The notes under the pieces were generated by a model that was given only the letters and a program-made list of their open reading frames with translations, made no database searches and was not told where the DNA came from. This document shows, piece by piece, positions 36,401-43,139 of a DNA stretch of 49,480 nt. The stretch's first letter is position 1; every line of letters starts with the position of its first letter. The position numbers and the translations under genes were made by a program. The stretch is from a bacterium (lineage in GTDB: Bacteria; Bacillota_I; Bacilli_A; RF39; UBA660): the NCBI GenBank assembly GCA_029100545.1, contig JAQXPH010000039.1, forward strand, positions 1 through 49,480, written 5' to 3'.

Positions 36401-38367
36401 TTTGTTGAACTAATTGGACCACCAATTAAATTGTATATATATCCGCCTTCAACTTTAATTTGTCTTACAGCATATTGTGTACCACCAAATCTACCACCAA
36501 TATAAATACCAGTAGTTAAATTTAATTTAGAGCTACCAAATTTACCACTTTTTACCGTTAAATCAAATAATACATCTTTCGATGTAGATGAAGTATCACT
36601 TCCATAAATACTACCAGACCATGAACCAGAAGCACAATAATATATATCTAATTTATCATTATCTTGTTTTGCTCTATCATAATCTGAACCATAAACACTT
36701 TTATTATTAATGTAAATATTTGAATATGAATAATTATTTGCTCCCGTAGAAAGTGAAATAGAATTATATTTACCACTTTCTATTATTATTTTATATTTTG
36801 TAGCATTACCTCTTTGTCCTGTAGTACTTCCATTACCTCCGACAATTGAAAGAAGTGAGTATCTTGTCTGTATTGTAATTCCTCTTCCAATTTTAATATT
36901 ATTATATCTTCCAAATAAAACTCCATTTGCTGAACTACCAGTAGGGGGATTATATGTACCATTTTGGTTACTACTATATCTTAAAGTAACATTTTCAATA
37001 GTAACATCATCATAACAATTAATCGCAGAATCAGTAGTCCAAACACTACCATAACTAGTTTGATTATGTATTCCTGTTACAGTAAATGGTATATTTGTAT
37101 TATTACTCCATGAACCATTTATATTACTATTTACTACAATTATATTTGTATCCCTTGTAGCAAGATAATAAAAATTATCTGTATCATTCATTATTACATT
37201 ATCAGAATATTGAAGTAATTTATAATAATTACAATTTGAAGTGCATAAACCAGAAAGCTTTTCCCCAGTTTCACTATAATAACCCTCTAATGAATCTCCT
37301 GATGAAAGACTATCTAATCTATAATATGAAGCCATATTTAAGTTTTCATATTTTTCATTAACAATTTCAGATTCAATAACTAAGTCTAAAGATGATTCAT
37401 CAACTTCTTGCATACTTTCATTAACTAATTCATAATAAGTGTTGTTTGGAGAATAATATTCATTAGTTATTAATTCATAAACTTCACATCCTGAACCATT
37501 CCATGTGTTACTCCACCAATTACAACTTGAATTAAATATTCCTCCACCGCCTAAAGAAGAACCTGTCGAAGAATAATATCCTCTTAAACTATCTCCACTA
37601 TTTAAAATAACTTTTTTATAATAACCTGCCATACTATATGGTTCATACGTAATTATACTTAAATCAATTTTAATCATAGTATGTTCGTTTAAACCGCTTA
37701 TATTCCATGAACCATTAGTCATTACAACAGAGGCATCAACCCAAGATGGTATAAAGGTAACATCTATTTTATTTGGTTTACCATTATCATATGTAACAGG
37801 AATTTTAGCACTTCTTTCATAATAAGAATCATCATATGAAATAGTTACATTACTATTTTTGCAAATCCAACCATTAAATCCTTGGTTAGTCGGTCTATCA
37901 GTAAATGGATTATCAATTAAATCAATAGTTATAAAATCGTCAGTTAAATCTTCTGAAGTACCATTATCATTAACTGCAAAAGTTTTAAAATAAATATATT
38001 TATCTTGTCTTTCTGTAAGTGATACATATCCTTTTAGACCATCATCATCTTCACTTTGATAAGTAATTTTAACTTGTACTAAATTAGAATCATTATAAAT
38101 ATTTTTATTTTCTTTAGTGGGAATTGTTCCATCATTAGAAGTATAATTTAAACCCATATAATAGTAATAATCACTATCCAAATCATTAATGTAAACAACA
38201 TTTCCATTTACTTGTGTTTCAAGATAGTCAGGATCTGAAGCAAAATCTATTATTCTTTCTGAGTATGTTTTAAAATATGTTATATTACAAACAACTAATA
38301 TTATAAGAAAAAAGAGTAATGAAAAAAGACGATATTTATTATTAAAAATTTTTTTAATATACTTCAT
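30436..38367 (-). CDS. Giant surface protein with >30 YGGGN-type repeats and an inserted CBM2-like domain
   Basis: A 2643-residue exported protein. Residues 14-34 form a signal or signal-anchor segment with no clear cleavage box; no C-terminal sorting motif is present, so retention may be through the N-terminal anchor or the fibre. Residues 35-650 are strand-rich with Cys clusters and Ser/Asn-rich beta-helix-like rungs. About 700-1780 holds more than 30 units of roughly 20-45 residues, each ending in VYGGGN, VFGGSN, IYGAGN or close variants, probably rungs of a long beta-helix or beta-roll. Within it, about 1222-1342, a module with SDITNWNLFI and YYGTNIISSGSSYSFDF matches the pattern of CBM2-type carbohydrate-binding domains. 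About 1800-2643 contains Ig-like strand-rich modules. An own promoter and AGGGTGAT ribosome site precede the start. By inference this is the fibre tip, scaffold or adhesin of the TasA-like system. Confidence 0.85.
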   Translation of the reverse strand: MKYIKKIFNNKYRLFSLLFFLIILVVCNITYFKTYSERIIDFASDPDYLETQVNGNVVYINDLDSDYYYYMGLNYTSNDGTIPTKENKNIYNDSNLVQVKITYQSEDDDGLKGYVSLTERQDKYIYFKTFAVNDNGTSEDLTDDFITIDLIDNPFTDRPTNQGFNGWICKNSNVTISYDDSYYERSAKIPVTYDNGKPNKIDVTFIPSWVDASVVMTNGSWNISGLNEHTMIKIDLSIITYEPYSMAGYYKKVILNSGDSLRGYYSSTGSSLGGGGIFNSSCNWWSNTWNGSGCEVYELITNEYYSPNNTYYELVNESMQEVDESSLDLVIESEIVNEKYENLNMASYYRLDSLSSGDSLEGYYSETGEKLSGLCTSNCNYYKLLQYSDNVIMNDTDNFYYLATRDTNIIVVNSNINGSWSNNTNIPFTVTGIHNQTSYGSVWTTDSAINCYDDVTIENVTLRYSSNQNGTYNPPTGSSANGVLFGRYNNIKIGRGITIQTRYSLLSIVGGNGSTTGQRGNATKYKIIIESGKYNSISLSTGANNYSYSNIYINNKSVYGSDYDRAKQDNDKLDIYYCASGSWSGSIYGSDTSSTSKDVLFDLTVKSGKFGSSKLNLTTGIYIGGRFGGTQYAVRQIKVEGGYIYNLIGGPISSTNRSNQNDIYIYMTGGTVDMITAGAGLSATYGNRIVQVTGGIVNYSVFGGSNGEEGSAGDGTLNGSTYVYIGGNSVIGNEEYIERNLTLWGAEAGSVFGNGNGNSSADSIGSCDNSTIIIDENAIINQNVYGGGNYGATGISSSSSSSTTNIVINNGIIKGSVYGGGNKNGAGSSGKSASISIEMYNGLIIGSLYGGSNEEGTIYGNVDILVAGGEISSSVYGGGRGGIDNNSNGTYVQKEVNIIIGNAENQYIPIINEAVYGGSAFGTVNGITNSTNLSADNTSVTINKGIINNVFGGGQGSADYTPYVLGNTSVIINDGTINNVFGGNDKKGSPNGTISVTINGGEITNTYGGGNETGASITNVYLNGGTSTYIFGGSNLSGDVATSNVITTGGNCNTLYGGNNEGGQTSTTNITVNGGNITTVFGGGEKTSVSQSTNVEINSDVSNVFGGSNKNGDIPITNITINDGIIDSVYGANNEGGFVNETNVSIYGKYINNVYGGGLKATTGISNINAFSGGISNIYGGGSEAGLTTSNVNIGSSVIGNVYGGSNLSGDVTDSYISNITGAQVNDNIDVSVSFAESSQYPTNHTSSQNIQVEISNQSSSDITNWNLFIMTSEGVIGANWSSAYIEKINGGYLITEKNQYYGTNIISSGSSYSFDFHAFSDVEYDDFVIYSVYFIGTDSNNNKYSSKIKVNNIYGANNEGGFLTNSHINLTTGIVDNIYGGGNKAQCDIANVNINNVSVTNSLFGGGNEASVNYSNVSVLSSTIGSESANGYVYGGGNKASVNNNINLLIDNNTYIYGNVFGGGNQGTVNGVITANISNSTVTEDIYGAGNKAEVGSTDTQDVITLNLTNVNAKNVYGGANAALTTGNINLNISSSNINQSIYGAGNGVDSVVSGDTTGELNPAKVNGNVNVVIVDNTQTTNVYGGGNLGLVEKNTNLKLSSSTVLDSIYGGGNAAIVKQNTYVYLTNVNISNSAYAGGNGTTAIVYGNTNLDIDNNSIITNHVFGGGNAAQTGNSANNNSQSIVNIAGATIGKNVYGGANTSVLYGYTTVNIGIDKVSNPSLIKSDISIGGTVFGGGEANASGSEIYDFTFISVTKGIVINIDGNNHNNLVISGSIFGSGNASSTQGYSYINIYNYGTKNNVMRNVSIQRASKVTLNNSYILLAGATDRTNEYSNVLFSLSRLDELIMKNNSSLYLQTGANLVKKFISVDENDNIAYATIDNETETFSRNVNNRLYMLAGKNLNIATNENVTEYGEVLGMTFFGMFTLNNGNIVTALYDDYTYNQTISSGDIYYFTDGSYVLGKHLTNHDIKVNGFYSNYAAEDNKVIIKYIEPTPADSDFYMWTIGEVVASYEVDLTASKYSTLGAKELPLINHTNPNTTFSILGVNFGNLNENIELVNYKDIPRVAANEEDADNIFGINMKNSTTGWLTNGSSNFITEGDVNVTGTIDYIKENLNSVPSFVFYLYHSKNIKTSGDMGSITISLVAITPIDDLNNNVERININVNLSKALYNTNDYEGTITPGKNYEMFPTSSVNITTKSSFSTYYSLYMESDTSPYKTGYYRSLVSTYVLPVGTKITMIDLHDTQNPIYYYYIVDEAMFNQTSAEYNLYQECSYKLSNFIKMGSTSSSNKYDDSQYNNNYYDSITKVADEEFIFIVDFIDTNITENVSDKTLLIELRNSDDQTLISVLGIEQQTLKYSLYTSSDAYIDITGTIDKTNIYLSDSALMTITNDFVEEDIVKDTTYNDEKLGLKISIYDENNNLLSAQDLMGVSFTYKNSTYYPNSSGITRIKISEKIGNVLSYINFDTGTSSLATGDYKIVLEAFGSYDGIYYSSVSPTQIEFNVHIIDTPYGLKINAKDNIMLVDKTTGNTYLGNNFYLFKVYYNSNLTNPNLRIKLLRRKYDNIYTYEYEEVDLKNYVTNNFANTINPNEYILSTNPIDGLEYNLMMKDSLVSGTYKILVSLYDGDNKIGDTYEYMIIK

Positions 38368-38392
38368 CTTTTACATCACCCTTCTATAATAA

Positions 38393-38421
38393 ATTATATC
38401 ATGTATAATTTAAGATGTAAA
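38393..38421 (-). promoter_or_regulatory. Sigma-A promoter of the giant repeat-protein gene
   Basis: On the minus strand TTTACA (38421-38416, running into the upstream stop), a 17-base spacer ending TGA, then TATAAT (38398-38393). It suggests extra transcription starting at the giant gene. Confidence 0.7.
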
Positions 38422-39429
38422 TTAATTTGGATTTTTACTAAATTGTAGATTTAAAGATACATTTCCAACTGAAGCATTATTTTCACAATCAACATCTTGT
38501 CCTTCAATCCACATATAAACACGCACTTTAGTAACGCCTTTATTTAAAGAAAAGATTTCTAAATTTTTATCAAAATTAGTTTTAGTATAATATGAAATAT
38601 TTACACCTTTAAAATAATTTGGATAAATACTTTCTTTAGCATCATTTAATAAAATATTTAAATTTTTACTTATATTAGTTTTAATTCCATCGTATAAAAT
38701 TGCCTCATTATCACTACTAATTGATAGTCCATAAGTATTTAATGCATTTGCTATAGCACTTGTTGTATGTGAATTATAATTTGGTTCCCAAATATATACA
38801 TTATTATTATCATTTGTAGTTAGTGATTGCATAGTATAAGCACTACTTCCTGAATTTACATTACCTTCATTTACAAATGCAACACGCATTGCATTTTCTA
38901 TACCAACTGATTCATCACCACCATATGTTATATTAGATTCCGGAGTTAAATAAAATCTTGTGTTTTCATTAGTTTTAAAAAATAAATCAAAAGCAATAAA
39001 TATACCATCACTATTTTCATCAAAGCCCTCTTCTTCAATACTTCTTGAAGCACTTATTACATAATTCCCATTACTATTTCCTTCGGCAACTCCGTAAAAT
39101 AACTCCAGTAATCCGTTATTAACATATCCTGCGCTAGATACAGGTTCTAATGTTTTGGGAATTTGATTTAAACTTGCACTATAATTATTTCTAGCATTAA
39201 TTAAATCATTTATATTAATCTTTGCTTTCCAATTTACTGCATCAGAAGACACTTCTATTCCACCTTGAGCTCTAACATTTACATCAAGTAAATCAACTCT
39301 TGCAAGTCTATTTGTCGTAAACCATGCATATGATGAAACTGAAAGTGATAATGCAGTCACAAAAAGAAGCAATAATAAATAAAATAATCTATATTTTCTT
39401 TCTTTTCTTTTCTTTTTACTCTTCGCCAT
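38422..39429 (-). CDS. TasA/camelysin-like fibre subunit (paralogue 2)
   Basis: A 335-residue paralogue of 25529-26545. A very basic N-terminus, a membrane segment at 14-32 and SSYAWFTTNR near residues 33-41 give a SipW-type signal. Shared blocks are SSDAVNWKAKI, LEPVSSAG, YVISASRS, IFIAFDLFFKTN, VYIWEPNYNSHT and VRVYMWIEGQDVDCENNAS. It overlaps the upstream TasA-like gene by 8 bases counted from its likely start and directly precedes the giant protein gene. The duplication flanks the block 26645-38367 on both sides. A major or minor fibre subunit is inferred. Confidence 0.8.
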   Translation of the reverse strand: MAKSKKKRKERKYRLFYLLLLLFVTALSLSVSSYAWFTTNRLARVDLLDVNVRAQGGIEVSSDAVNWKAKININDLINARNNYSASLNQIPKTLEPVSSAGYVNNGLLELFYGVAEGNSNGNYVISASRSIEEEGFDENSDGIFIAFDLFFKTNENTRFYLTPESNITYGGDESVGIENAMRVAFVNEGNVNSGSSAYTMQSLTTNDNNNVYIWEPNYNSHTTSAIANALNTYGLSISSDNEAILYDGIKTNISKNLNILLNDAKESIYPNYFKGVNISYYTKTNFDKNLEIFSLNKGVTKVRVYMWIEGQDVDCENNASVGNVSLNLQFSKNPN

Positions 39430-40117
39430 CTTTATACTCTCCTCTTATTTCCATATGCATTTTTATTTCTCCTCCTAAAAGATTATCTGTGCAATCAGGG
39501 TCATCTCCTTCAAGCCAAATAACTATTGTAAATTTATCAATCATACCTGGTGAAAAATCTTTTCTTTGTTCAAGAACAGCTGTTTTTTTATCAAAAAAAG
39601 CTTTAGTATCAGTTTCTTCTTTCCCTGTATAAGAATTTAACTTAGCATATATAGTCTTTTCACCATTTAAATAAATCATTACTCTTGAAGCTTCATCAAC
39701 ATTTTTAATAACATCATCAATTATTATTGAATACCAGTAATTAATAATTTCTTTTCCTTCATTTTCAATGTAAAAAGTATAAGCAATATAATTTTCTCCA
39801 TTATGTGAACCGTTATAATTATCAATATCTTTTGGTATCCAATCAATTGAAATATTATCCATAAATTCTATATCACGTGCAGAAAGTTTTCTTTGTCCTT
39901 CTTTTATTACATTGTCTTCATATATAACAATTTTGCTATCATTAGCAAGTCTTGAATCAAGTGATATAGTAAATTTTCCTCCTTTATAAACTACACTTAA
40001 TATAATAAAAGCAAATATTAAGACTACAAAAAGAATAGTTAAACCTAATTTTAATATTTTAAAAATATTATTTCTTTTCTTAATTTTATCAGCTTTGACA
40101 ATTACTTCACTAGCCAT
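39416..40117 (-). CDS. Membrane-anchored TasA-like protein with EGDDPDCTDN tail block
   Basis: A 233-residue protein from ATG at 40117, preferred over the track GTG at 40123 because AAGGAG lies five bases before it. A basic N-terminus and one membrane segment (about 23-46) lack a YAWF-type cleavage box, so this one may stay anchored in the membrane. The extracellular part is strand-rich and ends in FTIVIWLEGDDPDCTDNLLGG, a looser version of the EGQDVDCENN block of the two larger TasA-like paralogues. It is the first gene of operon 1, with a TTGACA/TATTAT promoter upstream. An anchor subunit linking fibre to membrane is an inference. Confidence 0.75.
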   Translation of the reverse strand: MASEVIVKADKIKKRNNIFKILKLGLTILFVVLIFAFIILSVVYKGGKFTISLDSRLANDSKIVIYEDNVIKEGQRKLSARDIEFMDNISIDWIPKDIDNYNGSHNGENYIAYTFYIENEGKEIINYWYSIIIDDVIKNVDEASRVMIYLNGEKTIYAKLNSYTGKEETDTKAFFDKKTAVLEQRKDFSPGMIDKFTIVIWLEGDDPDCTDNLLGGEIKMHMEIRGEYKDGEE

Positions 40118-40138
40118 AAACACTCCTTTTATATTTTT

Positions 40139-40169
40139 ATAATAGCATAGTAAAAACTAAAAATGTCAA
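40139..40169 (-). promoter_or_regulatory. Promoter of fibre operon 1
   Basis: On the minus strand a consensus TTGACA (40169-40164), a 19-base spacer ending TGC (extended -10), then TATTAT (40144-40139). The long spacer is suboptimal; the TGn compensates. Confidence 0.55.
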
Positions 40170-40201
40170 AAAAATGACTACTTTACACCATGATATACAC
40201 C

Positions 40202-40248
40202 TTTACTTAAACAAATATTTTATGATATAATCATTAATAATAGGTGAT
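40202..40248 (+). promoter_or_regulatory. Divergent promoter and ribosome site of the plus-strand TasA-like gene
   Basis: TTTACT at 40202, a spacer of 18 bases ending TGA, TATAAT at 40226-40231, and AGGTGAT at 40242-40248 before ATG 40252. Confidence 0.6.
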
Positions 40249-40251
40249 GGT

Positions 40252-40827
40252 ATGAAAAAAACAATATATTCATTATTAGTAATATTTTCATTAACTTTAT
40301 GTGTTTTTTTTATAACAGAAAGTTATGCTAAATATTTAACTAGTACAGAAGGAAATGCAAAAATGAATGTTGCAAGATGGAAAATAATTGTTAATAATGA
40401 AGATATAAAAAATAATAGTAGTTTAACTACACAAATAACTCCGACATTTCTAGGAAATGATAATATTGCTGAAAATGTAATAGCTCCTACTAGTGAAGGA
40501 TACTTTGATTTAATAATAGATGCAACTGAAGCTGATGTTTCATTTAAATATAATATTGATATAGAAGTTGATGAAAATAGTTCTGTTCAAGATTTAAAAA
40601 TAAGTAAATTTGTTATAGATGAAGAAGAAATTATACCTACTGATAATACATATTCAATTGAAAGACAAGTACTTCATAAAGATAACACTCAAATAATTAA
40701 AATAAGAGTATATATATATTGGGATGATTCAGAAAGTGCTTCTATGGATAATACAATGGATACTCAAGCAACAATTGATAATAATGCTTTATTAAACGTA
40801 AATTTAAATTTTACACAATTAGTTTAA
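40252..40827 (+). CDS. TasA/camelysin-like small surface protein (family B), divergent
   Basis: A 191-residue exported protein, the only plus-strand protein gene in the window. The signal segment (5-21) ends at TESYAKYLTS, a SipW-type cleavage context as in TasA-like proteins. The blocks VARWKIIVNNE, IAPTSEGYFDLIIDATE and IRVYIYWDDSES match the protein at 27739. It lies between the two fibre operons, divergent from operon 1 and convergent with operon 2, with which it shares a two-way terminator. It can be regulated separately, a possible minor or regulatory subunit. Confidence 0.78.
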   Translation: MKKTIYSLLVIFSLTLCVFFITESYAKYLTSTEGNAKMNVARWKIIVNNEDIKNNSSLTTQITPTFLGNDNIAENVIAPTSEGYFDLIIDATEADVSFKYNIDIEVDENSSVQDLKISKFVIDEEEIIPTDNTYSIERQVLHKDNTQIIKIRVYIYWDDSESASMDNTMDTQATIDNNALLNVNLNFTQLV

Positions 40828-40858
40828 AAAAAATACACATAATATTTGTGTATTTTTT
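40826..40858. terminator. Bidirectional terminator between convergent fibre genes
   Basis: AAAAAATACACA / TGTGTATTTTTT (12 bp including A/T tails, 7-base loop) has a T run on both strands, serving the plus-strand gene and operon 2. Confidence 0.85.
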
Positions 40859-40859
40859 A

Positions 40860-41453
40860 TTATTCATTTGATTGAGTTGCAGATATTTTTAAAACTAAAG
40901 TTATACTTGGACTATCCGGATTTGCTTCATGATAATCATAAGCTCTATTTCCCCACTGTGTATCAAGCTCATCATTTCCAGACTCATAAGGCCAATATAC
41001 TCTAATTGTAATACTTTCACTACCACCTATATCAATTATATTATTTGAAGCAGAAATATCAATTTTAAATGGAAATGCAGTTTTTAAATAATCAATTAAA
41101 CTTGTATTTTCTAAATTTAAATTCATTAAATTATCTCCTAAAACGGTAGCTTCTTTTAATTCATATGTTATTTTAGCTCTACTTTCGCCACTGTTTGAAG
41201 CAGTTAATGTTTGAGTATATTCTTCCATACCTGGATATAATGAATCAACATTTATAATAATCTCTTTTTCAATATTCTGACCTTGAGCATCAAAAGTAAC
41301 TTTCCATTCTCTTACTTTCGTAGTAATATTACTTGATACTTCAGTTGTATAAATAAACCAAGCAAAACTATTTGAAGCAAGAGTAATAGCTAATAAGAAA
41401 AGAGTTTTTAATCTAATTTTCTTAAATATTTTTTTAATCTTTTTATTATTCAT
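40860..41453 (-). CDS. TasA/CotN-like camelysin subunit, end of fibre operon 2
   Basis: A 197-residue protein from ATG at 41453, chosen because it follows the peptidase stop by 4 bases; the track start at 41492 lies inside that gene. The signal segment ends ASNSFAWFIYT, a SipW-type cleavage box. The blocks YPGMEEYTQTLTASNSGESRA and IRVYWPYESGNDELDTQWG are the most typical TasA/camelysin features in this window (the latter WPYESGNDELDT pattern is widespread in the family). It is encoded directly after an active SipW-type peptidase, as tasA follows sipW in B. subtilis. Function in fibre formation is inferred from family. Confidence 0.85.
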   Translation of the reverse strand: MNNKKIKKIFKKIRLKTLFLLAITLASNSFAWFIYTTEVSSNITTKVREWKVTFDAQGQNIEKEIIINVDSLYPGMEEYTQTLTASNSGESRAKITYELKEATVLGDNLMNLNLENTSLIDYLKTAFPFKIDISASNNIIDIGGSESITIRVYWPYESGNDELDTQWGNRAYDYHEANPDSPSITLVLKISATQSNE

Positions 41454-41457
41454 AATA

Positions 41458-42021
41458 CTACTCTTTATGCTTTTTTTCATCAATAGTATCAATAATTTCC
41501 ATTGCTACAAGAACTGTAAAAGGAACAAAAATAACAAAATAAAAACCATAAGTATTATTTACTATCTTACTAATTAAACTAAGTACTTTACTTTTATAAA
41601 TTACTTTACCCATTATTTGATTTTCAGATACAATTGGGTCTTCAATATCATTAGCAATTCCTTTTGTATGAAATAAAAGATTACCATTATCATTATCAAT
41701 ATCCATAATTTCATGAGTAATTATTTTTCCAGTAAAATCATCTTTATTGCCTAAATAAACAACATCATCACCTTTTTTTAAATTATTTACATCAACTTTT
41801 CTGGCAATAACCATATCTCCAATATTATACTTTGGAACCATTGATGGAGTAATAATTGTATAAATACTTATACCACCAAGTGATATTTTATTATCAGATA
41901 TTCTTTGAATAAAAATAATACTTACGACAAAAATTATAAATAAAGTTACAATTGCTTTAATAATTTTAATAAAAATATTTATAAATTTATTATTTTTTAT
42001 TTTTTCTATCACTTTAATCAC
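41458..42021 (-). CDS. sipW: SipW-type (Ser/His) signal peptidase I, fibre operon 2
   Basis: A 187-residue membrane protease with terminal membrane segments (about 18-40 and 156-178). The catalytic Ser60 is in IITPSMVPKY and His103 in IITHEIMDI, the SipW-type dyad. LLFHTKGIANDIEDP is the conserved following box. It overlaps the DUF2357 gene by 8 bases and is followed after 4 bases by a TasA/CotN-like gene. The order peptidase then substrate and the tight spacing suggest coupled synthesis. Confidence 0.9.
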   Translation of the reverse strand: MIKVIEKIKNNKFINIFIKIIKAIVTLFIIFVVSIIFIQRISDNKISLGGISIYTIITPSMVPKYNIGDMVIARKVDVNNLKKGDDVVYLGNKDDFTGKIITHEIMDIDNDNGNLLFHTKGIANDIEDPIVSENQIMGKVIYKSKVLSLISKIVNNTYGFYFVIFVPFTVLVAMEIIDTIDEKKHKE

Positions 42022-43129
42022 CCTTTATTTTATCCAAATATTTATCAATATTTTTTCTAAATATTTTTTCTATTTGCGACTCATTAACAACTATTTTATA
42101 TTTAATTATTTTATATTTTGAAGAAATTAATTTTTTTAAACTCTCTTCATCAATAGTTTCATCTAAATTGATAATTTTCTCAAGCATATTATCAACTATT
42201 TTTTCTTGCATTTCTTTTTTGTTTTCAATATTATCACTTTTTTTATTTACAGAATCTAGTACTAAATAATCAAGTAAGAAAGATTCATCAAGCATTTTTT
42301 TTAAAGGTCCATTATCTTCATAATTATTATTTCCTTTACTATTACTTGTTTCATCATCAAAATGTTCTTGCATATAATTCCAAAGTTTTACAGCGTATTG
42401 AAAATTAACATTTTTTAAAATTACATTTGTTTTTTTAATCGGAGATGTTACTAATGATATATGTAATTTATCAATATTTTGATAAACTGGCGAAAAGGTT
42501 AAATCTGTAATTTGACTTTCTAATTTTTCAATTCTTTGTTCTATACTTAAACCATTTTCATCTTTATTATCTTTTTTATCATCTATTTTTGAATTAATAT
42601 TCATTGAAATATTAATATTTTCTTTACCAATTTTTGAATTTCCATTATAATTTAATTCTTTATTTTCTTTATTAACAAAATTATAATTAGCTATATTTTT
42701 CTTTTTACTATTTATAAAATATTGCATATTTTTTATTAGTGAATATATAAAACGATTTTCATAAGTATTAAAACTTTCTTCTTTATTTATATTAAGTATT
42801 TTCGAAGGTCTAACATCTCCAGTTTTTTTATCAATATCTTGAATAAGATTAGTATTCTTTGATAAATGTTTTATACTTTCAACAGTAATTTTTTTAGCAA
42901 GTTCAACCTTTACAATATCTTCTTCATTAACAATAAATCTGTTAGGATTTCTTAAAATATTATCTAAATATCTTATAGTATCTTCCATAATATCAAGCCA
43001 TTCAAAATTTGAGGATCTTCTATCATATGATGAGGAAACATTTAAAGTTGAATTAACATTTTCAGAAAATTTTTCATTATCTTTAGTTTTAGAATTATTA
43101 AATAAGTTTATTATATCAAGTTCATTCAT
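42014..43129 (-). CDS. DUF2357 (McrC-like) protein without visible nuclease
   Basis: A 371-residue cytoplasmic protein. Around residues 70-135 it has EDIVKVELAKKITVESIKHL and GDVRPSKILNINKEESFNTYENRF, a pattern I associate with DUF2357, the domain that in McrBC-like systems joins a McrB-type AAA+ ATPase to a PD-(D/E)xK nuclease. In those systems the nuclease follows DUF2357. Here the C-terminal 120 residues show no D..ExK core, so nuclease activity is unlikely. Acidic, Asn/Lys-rich coiled-coil linkers fill residues 160-215. It sits 10 bases after the AAA+ gene and overlaps sipW, so it is an operon partner of the ATPase in the fibre locus. Family call is moderately sure. Confidence 0.65.
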   Translation of the reverse strand: MNELDIINLFNNSKTKDNEKFSENVNSTLNVSSSYDRRSSNFEWLDIMEDTIRYLDNILRNPNRFIVNEEDIVKVELAKKITVESIKHLSKNTNLIQDIDKKTGDVRPSKILNINKEESFNTYENRFIYSLIKNMQYFINSKKKNIANYNFVNKENKELNYNGNSKIGKENINISMNINSKIDDKKDNKDENGLSIEQRIEKLESQITDLTFSPVYQNIDKLHISLVTSPIKKTNVILKNVNFQYAVKLWNYMQEHFDDETSNSKGNNNYEDNGPLKKMLDESFLLDYLVLDSVNKKSDNIENKKEMQEKIVDNMLEKIINLDETIDEESLKKLISSKYKIIKYKIVVNESQIEKIFRKNIDKYLDKIKGD

Positions 43130-43139
43130 ATGTTCCTCC

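Noticed and set aside
40860-41492. Track start of the TasA/CotN-like gene at 41492
   Set aside because: It lies inside the sipW gene; ATG at 41453, after the sipW stop, gives a better signal peptide and spacing.
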